A stretch of DNA of 64,000 nt. It comes from Gammaproteobacteria bacterium. GTDB taxonomy: Bacteria > Pseudomonadota > Gammaproteobacteria > JAJPIJ01. The stretch is taken from assembly GCA_035501935.1 (NCBI GenBank), contig DATJVC010000017.1:50927-114926 (forward strand), written 5' to 3'. The notes below the pieces were generated by a model, which saw only the letters and a program-made list of their open reading frames with translations, searched no databases and was not told the origin of the DNA. The position numbers were made by a program, and so were the translations under genes. Below are positions 33,687-44,573 of this stretch, piece after piece. The stretch's first letter is position 1. Each line of letters starts with the position of its first letter.

Positions 33687-34726
33687 ATCGTGAATATCGC
33701 GCGGCCGATTCAAACCGGGGACTCGCGGCCAAAGTCGACCGGCTGCGGCAGCCGCAGGCGTACGCGGATCGGCCAGACGCCGTTATCGTCATCGAAACGC
33801 ACATGTCGTGGGTGTTCCTGGAGGGACATTTCGCCTACAAGCTGAAAAAGCCGGTGCGCGAGCCGTTTCTCGATTACAGCACCCTGCAATTGCGCGAACA
33901 TTATTGCCATGAAGAAGTACGCCTGAACCGGCGTCTTGCTCCCGGCGTTTATCAGGGAGTGGTGCCGCTCACGAAAGACGCGGGCGGGCAGCTGCAACTC
34001 GACGGCAAGGGCGAGGTCGTTGAATGGCTGGTGAAGATGCGACGGCTGCATCGTGACGACATGCTGGACAACGTCATTCGGGACCGGGCTCCGCCGGAAG
34101 GGCAGATCCGCCGCATCGGTGAAATGCTGGCGGCCTTCTACCGGGAGCAGCCCGCGGTCGGCATGAGCGGAGAGGATTACAGCCGGCGCTGCGAGGCGGC
34201 GGTGCTGCTGAATCAGGGGCTGTTGTCCGATCCCCTGCTCGAACTGCCCCACGATCAGATTAACGCCGTCCACGCCGCCCTGCTGTCCGTGTTGCGGCGG
34301 GCACGGAACCAGTTTGCCGCGCGCGCCGCCCGGATCGTCGAGGGCCACGGTGATCTGCGTCCGGAGCACATTTGCCTGGAAACGCCACCCGTGATTTTTG
34401 ATCGGCTCGAGTTCAACCGAGAATTCCGGCTGCTGGATCCCGTGGACGAATTGTCCTATCTGGCGATGGAATGCGAGCGCTTCGGCCGGGCCGAAATCGG
34501 TGGCCGGGTGCTGGATATTTATGCCGAATACGCCGGCGATCAGCCCCCATCAATGGTCCGCGAGTATTACATGGCCTACCGCGCCAGCCTGCGCGCGCGA
34601 CTTTCGGCCATGCACATCCGCGATCGTCCCCGCACCGCCTGGCCCCGCTGGTTGACGCAGGCGGGAAACTATCTGCGGATCGCGCAGGAGCATTGCCGCG
34701 CCTTTTCCAATTGCCAGGCATCATGA
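33683..34726 (+). CDS. Aminoglycoside-phosphotransferase-like protein (COG2187 type), lacking the AAA half
   Basis: 347 residues from a GTG that overlaps the hydrolase stop (GTGA). The N-terminal HMSWVFLEGHFAYKLKKPVREPFLDYSTL is the nucleotide-binding lobe of COG2187 kinase-like proteins; the catalytic loop reads EGHGDLRPEHICL and the metal-binding position DRLEFN. In many bacteria, and in DosR-regulated Rv2004c, this domain is fused to a C-terminal ATPase/kinase of COG0645, which is absent here: the protein ends after the kinase-like part. The gene is therefore a natural single-domain version, not a frameshift, since no in-frame remnant lies downstream. Confidence 0.82.
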   Translation: MNREYRAADSNRGLAAKVDRLRQPQAYADRPDAVIVIETHMSWVFLEGHFAYKLKKPVREPFLDYSTLQLREHYCHEEVRLNRRLAPGVYQGVVPLTKDAGGQLQLDGKGEVVEWLVKMRRLHRDDMLDNVIRDRAPPEGQIRRIGEMLAAFYREQPAVGMSGEDYSRRCEAAVLLNQGLLSDPLLELPHDQINAVHAALLSVLRRARNQFAARAARIVEGHGDLRPEHICLETPPVIFDRLEFNREFRLLDPVDELSYLAMECERFGRAEIGGRVLDIYAEYAGDQPPSMVREYYMAYRASLRARLSAMHIRDRPRTAWPRWLTQAGNYLRIAQEHCRAFSNCQAS

Positions 34727-35021
34727 GAACGAAAAAATTCATCAAATGGCACGATCAAGGCCTCATCTTGATGAGTCTCCGGGCCTTTGATCGGCATATC
34801 GCAAAACGAAAACATGCCACCAATTCGATTCGTAACGGACTAAGATGATTAGCACCAGTAAATGTCAAATGACTGTGTGGGTGTCTGAGTAATATGTTCA
34901 AATCGCACGAGCTGCAGCGAGCTTATCCAAGACGGGGAGCTGTAGGTGGATGACGTTGATAATGCTGGATTTAGTCAAAATACATCGATAGATTGTGAAA
35001 AAATACTCCGGAGAGAAGGTT
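34727..35021. other. Intergenic region of 295 bp with a complex hairpin
   Basis: No gene is supported. At 34752-34793, CGATCAAGGCC pairs imperfectly (one bulged A) with GGCCTTTGATCG, and between them CTCATC-TT-GATGAG forms its own stem. It lies 26 bp after the kinase-like gene. It may be the operon's terminator or a processing site, though there is no U-run. The right part of the gap must hold the N-ATPase promoter; a TTGATA hexamer at 34956 has no good -10. No FNR box is present. Confidence 0.45.
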
Positions 35022-37140
<2,119 letters not shown>

Positions 37141-37148
37141 GCACGGCC

Positions 37149-37442
37149 ATGGAACTGGATACCCGGGACAGCAACAGCGAGCAACGACGGCTGGAAAACC
37201 GCATCGACCGGCAGGTCGAGCGTATGAAGCTTGCTGAGAAAAACCGGCGCACGATCCTAAGCCAATCCGTCTATCTCGGCACCCTGGGGTTGTTGTTCGT
37301 GCTGCCGGTGATCGCCGGCGCCTACCTGGGCAGCTGGCTGGACGAACGTTTGCAGCATTTCGCCGTCCATTGGACAGTCAGCATGATTTTCCTCGGCATC
37401 ATTATCGGCGCGGTGAATGTTTATTTTTTCATCCGGGAGTAG
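37149..37442 (+). CDS. atpQ: N-ATPase AtpQ-like membrane protein
   Basis: 97 residues. A charged N-terminal third (NRIDRQVERMKLAEKNRRT) precedes two hydrophobic helices (VYLGTLGLLFVLPVIAGAYLGSWL and TVSMIFLGIIIGAVNVYFFI). This is the AtpQ protein found only in N-type clusters, related to the AtpI/Mg2+ chaperone-like proteins of F-type operons. It probably helps assemble the c ring. In typical N-type operons the next gene is atpR, which is missing here: atpB begins 4 bp later. Confidence 0.82.
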   Translation: MELDTRDSNSEQRRLENRIDRQVERMKLAEKNRRTILSQSVYLGTLGLLFVLPVIAGAYLGSWLDERLQHFAVHWTVSMIFLGIIIGAVNVYFFIRE

Positions 37443-37446
37443 CAAC

Positions 37447-38115
37447 ATGCCGGGCACCAACGGCCTTCATCTGGGCCCGATTACGGAAACGGTGATCACG
37501 ACATGGGGCATCATGGCGGCGCTGTTCATCGTGTGCCGGCTTTTGACGCGTCGCATGCGCAGGGATCCAGGCCCATGGCAGGTCGCGCTGGAGGGCATCG
37601 TCTCCAGCATCGAGGATGCCATCGCCGCGGTGCTGCCCGATCACGCCGTCCAAGTGATGCCTTTCGTCGGTACGCTGTGGATCTTCATCGTGATCGCCAA
37701 CCTCACCGGCATCGTGCCGGGCTTGAGCGGACCCACCGGCGATTTGTCGCTGACCACGGCGCTGGCCATCCTGGTGTTTCTCTCGGTGCACTGGTTCGGC
37801 ATCCGCATTCACGGCCTGCGCAACTACCTGCACCATTATCTCGAGCCGAACCCGATTCTGCTCCCATTTCATGTCATCAGCGAAATCTCACGCACGGTCG
37901 CGCTGGCCGTGCGTCTGTTCGGCAATATCTTCAGCCTGGAGATGGCGGCGTTGCTGGTACTGCTGGTTGCCGGATTCCTGGCACCCGTCCCGGTACTGCT
38001 GCTGCACATCGTCGAAGCGCTGGTGCAAGCCTACATCTTCGGCATGCTCGCATTGATATACATCGCCGGAGGAATTCAGTCTCTGGAACCCAAAGCAACG
38101 CACGAGAAGGAGTGA
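37447..38115 (+). CDS. atpB: N-ATPase subunit a
   Basis: 222 residues with 5-6 membrane helices. The essential Arg lies in EISRTVALAVRLFGNIFS, and the second half-channel residue in IVEALVQAYIFGMLALIYIAGG. The subunit conducts ions to and from the c ring. The start at 37447 (MPGTNGLHLGPITE) directly follows the AtpQ stop; the open frame from 37417 overlaps it and is not used. The standard N-type operon would have atpR between them, so its absence is deliberate and not an assembly gap. Confidence 0.93.
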   Translation: MPGTNGLHLGPITETVITTWGIMAALFIVCRLLTRRMRRDPGPWQVALEGIVSSIEDAIAAVLPDHAVQVMPFVGTLWIFIVIANLTGIVPGLSGPTGDLSLTTALAILVFLSVHWFGIRIHGLRNYLHHYLEPNPILLPFHVISEISRTVALAVRLFGNIFSLEMAALLVLLVAGFLAPVPVLLLHIVEALVQAYIFGMLALIYIAGGIQSLEPKATHEKE

Positions 38116-38119
38116 CATT

Positions 38120-38386
38120 ATGAGCGATATGGCCTTGTTTACGATTCTTTCCACGGTAGTCGCCGCCCTGGCCATCGCCATCGGCGCGATCGGCCCGGCA
38201 CTGGCGATGGGACGCTCCATCTCCCAAGCGTTGGACGCGCTGGCGCGCCAGCCCGAGGCGGAAAAGTCGATAACGCGCACGCTGTTCATCGGTCTGGCGA
38301 TGATTGAATCGCTGGCGATCTACGTGCTGGTCATCGCGCTGATCATTCTTTTCCGCAATCCGCTGCTGGAATACATGCTCAAGTAG
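38120..38386 (+). CDS. atpE: N-ATPase subunit c
   Basis: 88 residues, two membrane helices joined by the polar loop ARQPEA. The ion-binding Glu is Glu63 in AMIESLAIYVLVIAL, followed by Ser64 and Tyr68. In helix 1 the position where N-type and Na+-type c subunits usually carry Glu or Gln (GPxxGxG region) is Met30 (GPALAMGRS). With one carboxylate per hairpin the ring should bind protons, and a sodium site looks incomplete. The ring is normally large in N-type enzymes. This feature pairs with the missing atpR. Confidence 0.93.
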   Translation: MSDMALFTILSTVVAALAIAIGAIGPALAMGRSISQALDALARQPEAEKSITRTLFIGLAMIESLAIYVLVIALIILFRNPLLEYMLK

Positions 38387-38395
38387 GTGCCCGCC

Positions 38396-39145
38396 ATGCA
38401 ACTCGACTGGCTTACCTTCATCCTCGAGATCATCAACTTCCTGGTCCTGATCTGGATCCTTCAGCACTTTCTGTACAAACCGGTATTGCAGGCCATCGCC
38501 CGGCGCAAGGCGGCCATAGAGAAAACACTGGCCGATGCCAACGCCAAACAGACCGATGCCCGGGGACTGGAGCGAAAATATCGAGAGCGGCTTTCCGAGT
38601 GGGAGCGGGAAAAGGAAAGGCTTCGTATGCAGGCGCTCCAGGAGATCGAGACTGAACGTATGCACAGGATGGCGGCATTGCAGCAGGCACTGGACCAGGA
38701 ACGCGAGAAACGCCGCGTCGTGGAGGAACGGCAACGGGAAGAGCTCCGGAATCAGTCGGAGGAGGAAGCCGTCTCTCACGGGGCGCAATTTGCCGCACGA
38801 TTACTGACGCGCGTCGCGACCCCCGGACTGGAAACGCGGCTGGTGGAAATGGCACTGGAGGATCTGACCGCCCTTTCCCAGGACCGGCTGCAGTCCATAC
38901 GCGCCGCCTGTCAGAACGCGGGCCACGCGATGAAAATCACCAGCGCCTTTCCGCTTTCGGAACTGCAGCGCCAGGCCATTATCCGGGGAGTTCGCAGCGT
39001 CGCCAATGCCGACGTCGCGGCGGAATTTGATGAAGACAAGGGATTGATGGCGGGACTGCGCATCAGCATCGGCCCCTGGGTATTGCACGCCAACCTCCAG
39101 GACGAGCTGAAATTCTTCGCCACAGCGGAACGTCATGTCGCCTGA
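38396..39145 (+). CDS. atpF: N-ATPase subunit b fused to a delta-like C-terminus
   Basis: 249 residues, starting [30 protein letters not shown] at 38396 (GTG 38387 is possible). One N-terminal membrane helix is followed by a long charged coiled coil (about residues 35-130) and then a globular region resembling subunit delta ([46 protein letters not shown]). N-type operons lack a separate atpH, and this fused b/delta provides the peripheral stalk. Its last 11 nt overlap atpA. Confidence 0.92.
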   Translation: MQLDWLTFILEIINFLVLIWILQHFLYKPVLQAIARRKAAIEKTLADANAKQTDARGLERKYRERLSEWEREKERLRMQALQEIETERMHRMAALQQALDQEREKRRVVEERQREELRNQSEEEAVSHGAQFAARLLTRVATPGLETRLVEMALEDLTALSQDRLQSIRAACQNAGHAMKITSAFPLSELQRQAIIRGVRSVANADVAAEFDEDKGLMAGLRISIGPWVLHANLQDELKFFATAERHVA

Positions 39146-40616
39146 AAAGCGAAACGCAGGCGCCGGGGGTCCGGAGTGGCTGCGGCGGTATCGTTTCGGT
39201 CTGCGGGTGACCGAACAGGGCTCCATCCTGTCTATCGGCGACGGCATAGCGCAAATCCATGGTCTGCCGTCCGCGGCCATGGACGAAGTGCTTCACTTCG
39301 AGGACGGCAGCCGGGCGCTGGTTTTTTCACTCAACGCGGACGCGCTCGGTGCGATTCTTCTGGAACAGGGCGCGGCGCTGACCGCAGGTTCCACCGCGCA
39401 TCTGTCCGGTCGGCGTCTCGGTGTTCCCGTGGGGGATGCGCTGCTTGGACGCGTGGTCGACCCGCTGGGTTCCGCGCTTGACGGCGGGTCGCCGCCGAAG
39501 TCCACCGGTCGGCGCGATCTGGACATATTGTCGCCGCCCATCCTGGCGCGCGATTTTGTCAATGCACCACTGTATACGGGCAACAAGATCGTCGATGCCC
39601 TGATCCCCATCGGCAAGGGACAGCGGCAACTGCTCATCGGCGATAATGGGCTCGGGAAGAGCGCGCTCGCCATCGATGCGGTAATCAACCAGCGGGACAA
39701 GAACGTACTGTGCATTTATGTATTGATTGGCCAGAAACGATCGACTGTCGCGAGTACCATCGAAACCCTGCGCAGGGCCGGCGCAATGGATCACACCGTG
39801 CTGGTGGTGGCGGAGGCTACGACGACGCCCGGCCTCAAATATCTGGCGCCGTTCGCCGGTTGCGCGGTGGCGGAGTTCTGGATGGGACAGGGCCGGGACA
39901 CCCTGATCGTCTATGACGATCTCACAACCCACGCGCAGGCCTATCGCGAACTGTCGCTGCTGCTGCGGCGCCCACCCGGACGCGAGGCCTATCCCGGCGA
40001 CATTTTTTATCTTCATTCGCGGCTGCTCGAACGTTCCACGCGTCTGGCGGCAGGTCACGGCGGCGGCAGCATGACGGCGCTGCCCATCGTGGAAACCAGG
40101 GAAGGCGAGATTGCCGCTTACATTCCGACCAACCTGATATCAATCACGGACGGACAGATTTATTTCGACCCGAATCTGTTCGCGGCCGGGCAGTTGCCCG
40201 CGATCGACGTCACTCGATCGGTTTCCCGCATCGGCGGCAAGGCGCAGCACCCGCGCATGAGGGAAGAAGCGGGGCGCATGAAGCTCGATTACCTGCAATT
40301 TCTTGAATTGGAGGTTTTTACCCGCTTTGGCGCGCGCCTGGAGGCTTCCATCGAGGCCCGGATCAAGCGCGGGCGGGTCTTGCGCGAACTGCTGAAGCAG
40401 GATCGTCTTTCTCCGTTGACGATCGAAACCCAGATGGCATGGTTGGTCGCGTTCAACGCCGGGCTCTTCGACAATCTGGACAGCACCGGCATTGCGGCCG
40501 CTCTTTCCCGATTCCCGGATCGGGTGCGGGACAGCGGCCTTACGCTTGGCGACAGCCATGGGGCGTGGCTGCAGGCGGTGACAAGATGGGTGTCTCCTTC
40601 GAGCCGGACAGATTGA
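39135..40616 (+). CDS. atpA: N-ATPase subunit alpha
   Basis: 493 residues. The P-loop reads [13 protein letters not shown] (the usual GDRQTGKT is changed, but the GxxxxGKS pattern is kept), and the arginine finger is in [12 protein letters not shown]. The N-terminal beta-barrel includes [23 protein letters not shown]. It forms the non-catalytic sites of the hexamer with beta. The start overlaps the end of atpF by 11 nt, so these genes are coupled. The divergent P-loop may alter nucleotide affinity at the regulatory sites. Confidence 0.94.
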   Translation: MSPEKRNAGAGGPEWLRRYRFGLRVTEQGSILSIGDGIAQIHGLPSAAMDEVLHFEDGSRALVFSLNADALGAILLEQGAALTAGSTAHLSGRRLGVPVGDALLGRVVDPLGSALDGGSPPKSTGRRDLDILSPPILARDFVNAPLYTGNKIVDALIPIGKGQRQLLIGDNGLGKSALAIDAVINQRDKNVLCIYVLIGQKRSTVASTIETLRRAGAMDHTVLVVAEATTTPGLKYLAPFAGCAVAEFWMGQGRDTLIVYDDLTTHAQAYRELSLLLRRPPGREAYPGDIFYLHSRLLERSTRLAAGHGGGSMTALPIVETREGEIAAYIPTNLISITDGQIYFDPNLFAAGQLPAIDVTRSVSRIGGKAQHPRMREEAGRMKLDYLQFLELEVFTRFGARLEASIEARIKRGRVLRELLKQDRLSPLTIETQMAWLVAFNAGLFDNLDSTGIAAALSRFPDRVRDSGLTLGDSHGAWLQAVTRWVSPSSRTD

Positions 40617-40617
40617 C

Positions 40618-41460
40618 ATGAGCAAACGCCGGGATCTCGAACGACGCATTCACGGCTTGGGCGAAATCAAGGAAATCATGAATGCGATGAAAAATCTCGC
40701 CCTCATGGAGACGCACAAGCTTACGAGATTCCTCGCCACTCAGCATCGCGTAGTCGAGGATATCCGTGCGGCCGCCGAGGATTTTCTGTCTTTCCACGCG
40801 CAGTTTTTTTCAGAAAACAAAATAACCCGCGACGTCTTTTTGCTCATCGGCAGCGAGCGGGGATTTTGCGGCGATTTCAATGATGCCATGCGGCGTTACC
40901 TGAACGGCCATTCGCCGGGGATCGGCGCCCCCGCGCTCATTGTTGTCGGAAGCAAATTATCGTCCAAACTGGCGGACGATCGGCGAGTGGTGATGCAGGT
41001 GGAGGGACCCGCCACGCTGGAAGAAGTGCAACCCGTGCTAAGGAAACTCGTGGAGGCGCTTGGGCATTGGCAGGCGATGCAGGCTGCGCCGTGCCTGCTG
41101 CGCCTGACCGTTTTTCACAACCAGCCCGGAGATGCCGGGGTGAAAACCACACTGTTGAACCCTTTCACCCATTGGGCGGCGCAGAAGCCGCGTCCCGGGC
41201 ATGCGCCGTTGCTGAATCTCGATCCTCGGGTTTTCCTCACGCAACTGGCCGATCATTATCTGTTCGCGACGCTGCATGAGATTTTCTACAGTTCATTGAT
41301 GGCGGAGAACCAGCGGCGCATACAGCACATGGATTCCGCCGTGCGGCGCATCGAACAAAAATCCTCGGAATTCCAGCGAAAACGAAACAGCCTGCATCAG
41401 GAGGAAATCACCGAGGAGATCGAAGTCATCATGTTGAATGCCGAGATGATGCGCACGTAA
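40618..41460 (+). CDS. atpG: N-ATPase subunit gamma
   Basis: 280 residues. The N-terminal helix (KRRDLERRIHGLGEIKEIMNAMKNLALMETHKL) and the C-terminal helix (QRRIQHMDSAVRRIEQKSSEFQRKRNSLHQEEITEEIEVI) are the coiled-coil rotor shaft, with a Rossmann-like middle (LIGSERGFCGDFNDAMRRYL). It starts 1 nt after the atpA stop and is the last gene of the operon. The convergent SDR gene ends 42 bp away. Confidence 0.91.
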   Translation: MSKRRDLERRIHGLGEIKEIMNAMKNLALMETHKLTRFLATQHRVVEDIRAAAEDFLSFHAQFFSENKITRDVFLLIGSERGFCGDFNDAMRRYLNGHSPGIGAPALIVVGSKLSSKLADDRRVVMQVEGPATLEEVQPVLRKLVEALGHWQAMQAAPCLLRLTVFHNQPGDAGVKTTLLNPFTHWAAQKPRPGHAPLLNLDPRVFLTQLADHYLFATLHEIFYSSLMAENQRRIQHMDSAVRRIEQKSSEFQRKRNSLHQEEITEEIEVIMLNAEMMRT

Positions 41461-41502
41461 TCTCGACGACTCATCTCCATCATCTGCCCGCCTTCCCGGC
41501 AA

Positions 41503-42273
41503 TCAGCGTGCGGTGTAACCGCCATCAACCACCAGTTCGGTTCCCGTCGCGAATTTTGATTCGTCCGAGGCGAGATAAAGAACCGCATAGGCGGCATCCT
41601 CGGGCGTGCCCAGATGGCCGAGGGGATGCATCGCCACAAGTTCACGACGGGCCTGCTCGGGATCCTTCTGTGCACCGAGGAAACCATCCACCATGCGGGA
41701 GTCGAGAAAGCCGGGACAGACGCTGTTGATGCGGATGTTGTAGCGGGCAAGCGCGCAGTGCAGCGCCGCCGACTTGGTGAGCAGCCGCACGCCACCCTTG
41801 CTGGCGTCATAGGCCGGCAGGCGGCGGTCACCCACCAGGCCCTCGATGGACGACATGTTGATAATCGAGCCGCCGCCTCCCGGTTTCATGGCCTTGATGG
41901 CGTACTGCGTGCCGAGAAACACACCATCGAGGTTGACGCTCAAGACCCAACGCCAGTCCTTCAGGGTAATCTCTTCAATGTTCTTGCCAGCGCCGACGCC
42001 GGCATTGTTCACCAGCACATCGAGACGACCGAAGCGTTCCAGCGTTTTCTCGATCACCCGTTTCCAGTCTTCTTCCTTCGCGACATCATGCTCGATGAAG
42101 ATGACCTCGCCGCCACCTTTCTCAATTGTTTCGATCACGGCCTCCGACCCTTCCGGCTTGCGATCGGTAATCACCACCTTGGCGCCTTCGCCGGCCAGGA
42201 GGATGGCGACGGCCTTGCCGATCCCCCGGCGACCGCCGGTAACCAGTGCCACTTTTCCTTGCAGTCGTTTCAT
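41503..42273 (-). CDS. Short-chain dehydrogenase/reductase
   Basis: 256 residues, classical SDR: cofactor motif VTGGRRGIGKAVAIL, Asp/Arg region VVITDRKPEG, NNAGVGAG, catalytic Ser in MSSIEGL and Tyr-x3-Lys in YDASKGGVRL; the C-terminus ends in ATGTELVVDGGYTAR, as in FabG-like and glucose/sugar-alcohol dehydrogenases. The Asp-Arg-Lys after strand 2 suggests NAD(H) or either cofactor. The substrate is unknown. It lies downstream of osmC with a 179-bp gap that may contain its own promoter. Confidence 0.9.
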   Translation of the reverse strand: MKRLQGKVALVTGGRRGIGKAVAILLAGEGAKVVITDRKPEGSEAVIETIEKGGGEVIFIEHDVAKEEDWKRVIEKTLERFGRLDVLVNNAGVGAGKNIEEITLKDWRWVLSVNLDGVFLGTQYAIKAMKPGGGGSIINMSSIEGLVGDRRLPAYDASKGGVRLLTKSAALHCALARYNIRINSVCPGFLDSRMVDGFLGAQKDPEQARRELVAMHPLGHLGTPEDAAYAVLYLASDESKFATGTELVVDGGYTAR

Positions 42274-42452
42274 GATGACTCCTCCGTATTCAGGAATGTT
42301 TCCGGGAATCGAACGTGATCGCCGCCTTCATTAAGACCACGGACCGGCACCCTTGTTCGCTGCCACCCAACAACGTGCCGCCGAAACCAGCCGCGCAGCA
42401 GCCTCACATTTCCCGGCAATCTCTGAAAACGGGATGGATCACCGTCGTACAT

Positions 42453-42896
42453 TCATTCTTTCAGATTAGAGCGGATCACCGTTTCCGACGTCAGTGTTTG
42501 ATGTACCGGACAACGGTTGGCGATTTCAAGCAACCGCTGGCGCTGCTGCGCATTCAAATCGCCCTCAAGTATGATTTCACGGGTGATTTCGTCCACCTTG
42601 CCGTCCTTTGACGTGCAATCGGCGCAATCCCGCGCATGTATCCTGTGATGGGACAGGCGCACGCGTACGCGGGTCAGTGGCAGTTGTTTCAACGTCGCGT
42701 ACATGCGCAAGGTCATGCCGGTGCAGGCGCCCAGGCCAATCAGCAGATACTCGTAGGGCCCGGGCCCGGCATCATCCCCGCCCAGTGCTTGTGGTTCGTC
42801 CACGGTCAGCGTATGGCGACCGGTTTTCGCGGTCTGAACGTAGCGTCCGGACAAAGCCTCTTCCACTTCAACGACCGTGGCTCGTGGTGCATTCAT
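42453..42896 (-). CDS. OsmC family peroxiredoxin-like protein
   Basis: 147 residues. The two catalytic cysteines are in LGACTGMTLRMYA and RCPVHQTL, and a central acidic helix lies around KVDEITREIILEGDL. It is of the OsmC/YhfA type, which reduces organic hydroperoxides. It lies 66 bp after the PRPP synthetase gene on the same strand and may be co-transcribed from the nitroreductase promoter. Peroxide protection fits the surrounding redox-stress genes. Confidence 0.9.
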   Translation of the reverse strand: MNAPRATVVEVEEALSGRYVQTAKTGRHTLTVDEPQALGGDDAGPGPYEYLLIGLGACTGMTLRMYATLKQLPLTRVRVRLSHHRIHARDCADCTSKDGKVDEITREIILEGDLNAQQRQRLLEIANRCPVHQTLTSETVIRSNLKE

Positions 42897-42962
42897 AAAT
42901 ATTCACCTTATTGAAATACAGGCTGAAGCATCCTGCTGACGGCGGATGGAGCACCGCAATCG

Positions 42963-43943
42963 CTAATTTTCGAGCAATTCGACCAGTGAACCGCCATCGT
43001 GCAGCCGGCGGATGGCTTCCGCGAACAATTCCGCCAACGACAGAACCGTCACCCTCACTGCTGCCTCGGCGGATAGACGAAACGACGGCACGGAGTCCGT
43101 GACGATGACCTGATCCAGATCGCCGCCGCGTAGAATTTCCGCAGCCTTCCCCACGAACAGTCCATGTGCGGCCGCGGCGATCACGCGCGCGGCGCCCTGC
43201 GAGCGGCATGCCCGCGCGGCATGGGCCAGCGTGCCGCCGGTGCTCACAATGTCGTCAACGATGATGGCGCAGCCGTTGCCGACGTCACCGACCAGTCTCC
43301 CGGTGGTCATCACTCCCTTGCCACGCGTCTTTTCCATGACCGCGATGGGCACATCGCATTGCAGCGCCCGTATGAGTCTTCGCCGCAGTCGTTCGGCGCG
43401 TTTCATGCCACCCGCATCAGGCGACACGACGGCAATCTGCCGAACATCCGCCAGGGCCGAGGCAAAATGCCGGGCAAACAGCACGGACGTGTCAAGGTGT
43501 TCGACCGGGCAGCGGAAGGCATTCTGGAAGGCGCCCAGATTATGTACATCGAGCGCAACGAGCCGATTGATACCTGCCGCCTCGAACAGCGTGGCCACGT
43601 AACGGGTCGTGATCGGATCCCGCGGTTGGGTTCTGATGTCCTTGCGGGCGTAGCAGAGATAGGGGACGACGGCCGTCACCGATGCCGCCGAGGCATCGCG
43701 CAACGCGCCGATGAAGAATAGCAGCCGGCACAGCTTGTCATTGACGGTCTGGCTGCGGTCGCCGTAGAGCGATTGAATGACATATACGTCGCGGTTGCGG
43801 ACATTGATCAACGGCCGCGATTTGTGTTCGCCATCCTCGAATTCGCGTTCTTCATGCGCGCCCAAGGGCAGGCCCAGCCGCTGCGCCACGCGGGCACCAA
43901 AATCATGGGATGCTTGCAGCGCGAAAATTACAGGGTCGGACAT
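42963..43943 (-). CDS. Ribose-phosphate pyrophosphokinase (PRPP synthetase)
   Basis: 326 residues. The ATP site (LCYARKDIRTQPRDPITTRYVA), the metal/ribose motif with DVHN, VVSPDAGGMKRAERL and the PRPP loop CAIIVDDIVSTGGTL are present. It makes PRPP from ribose-5-phosphate and ATP. PRPP is the substrate of the two phosphoribosyltransferases in the window (32380 and 50575), which is a suggestive link. The N-terminus (VIFALQASHDFGARVAQRLG) differs from housekeeping Prs, so this is probably a second, specialised copy. It lies 24 nt after the flavin-reductase gene in the same operon. Confidence 0.9.
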   Translation of the reverse strand: MSDPVIFALQASHDFGARVAQRLGLPLGAHEEREFEDGEHKSRPLINVRNRDVYVIQSLYGDRSQTVNDKLCRLLFFIGALRDASAASVTAVVPYLCYARKDIRTQPRDPITTRYVATLFEAAGINRLVALDVHNLGAFQNAFRCPVEHLDTSVLFARHFASALADVRQIAVVSPDAGGMKRAERLRRRLIRALQCDVPIAVMEKTRGKGVMTTGRLVGDVGNGCAIIVDDIVSTGGTLAHAARACRSQGAARVIAAAAHGLFVGKAAEILRGGDLDQVIVTDSVPSFRLSAEAAVRVTVLSLAELFAEAIRRLHDGGSLVELLEN

Positions 43944-43967
43944 GACGTTTTCCAGGGCAAGTAGCGG

Positions 43968-44558
43968 CTATTTCATTTTGGAAGGCAGCTTGATCGTCCT
44001 GCCGGCGACCATGAAGGTGCCACCGCCGAGGTGATGAATCGTCCGCGGGCGCTTTCTTGTGGGGTCGATCCAAGCCCTGACGATTTCCATGATGAAGAAA
44101 TTGTACTTGTTTGCCAGCCGCGCATCGATGACCCTGGCTTCGAGATTGGCGTAACACTGAGCGATGAGTGGCGCAGAGACGCGGGAAGCCGCTGTTGCGG
44201 TCAGGCCAAAGGTTTTGAATTTATCGATTTTCCTCCCCGATGTGTTGCCGCAGCCGACCGCCGCTTTCGCCAGTTCCTCCGTGGGAATGTTGATCACGCA
44301 TTCTTTGGTCGCCATTAATGCCCGGAAGGTATGGTTCCGGTTGCTGATGACACAACCGACAATCGGCGGTTCGAAATCGATCATCGTATGCCATGACATC
44401 GTCATGATGTTGGTGCGTCCCTTGTGGGCCGTGGTCACCATCACGACCGGTCCCGGCTCGAGCAGGCGATAGACCCGCGACAGGGGAAATGTTTTTTTCA
44501 TGCGCGTCATTGCGGCCGGTTCATCAACGGCTGCCGATCTGGGATGTTCATTGTCCAA
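43968..44558 (-). CDS. Flavin reductase-like/flavoredoxin family protein
   Basis: 196 residues. FMN-binding split-barrel: VVMVTTAHKGRTNIMTMSWHTMIDFEPPIVGCVIS and NHTFRALMATKECVINIPTEELAKAAVGCGNTSGRKIDKF are typical of DIM6/NTAB flavin reductases and flavoredoxins. The likely start may be one of the inner ATGs (44510 or 44501, MTRMKKTFPLSRV) because the first 16 residues are charged and unlike the family. It is 15 nt after the nitroreductase stop, so both form an operon that may pass electrons from reduced flavin. Confidence 0.85.
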   Translation of the reverse strand: MDNEHPRSAAVDEPAAMTRMKKTFPLSRVYRLLEPGPVVMVTTAHKGRTNIMTMSWHTMIDFEPPIVGCVISNRNHTFRALMATKECVINIPTEELAKAAVGCGNTSGRKIDKFKTFGLTATAASRVSAPLIAQCYANLEARVIDARLANKYNFFIMEIVRAWIDPTRKRPRTIHHLGGGTFMVAGRTIKLPSKMK

Positions 44559-44573
44559 TCGAACACGGGGCCG

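Noticed and set aside
34956..34961. TTGATA before the N-ATPase operon as an FNR half-site
   Set aside because: Only the left half matches; no ATCAA follows at 4 bp, so it is not counted as an FNR box.
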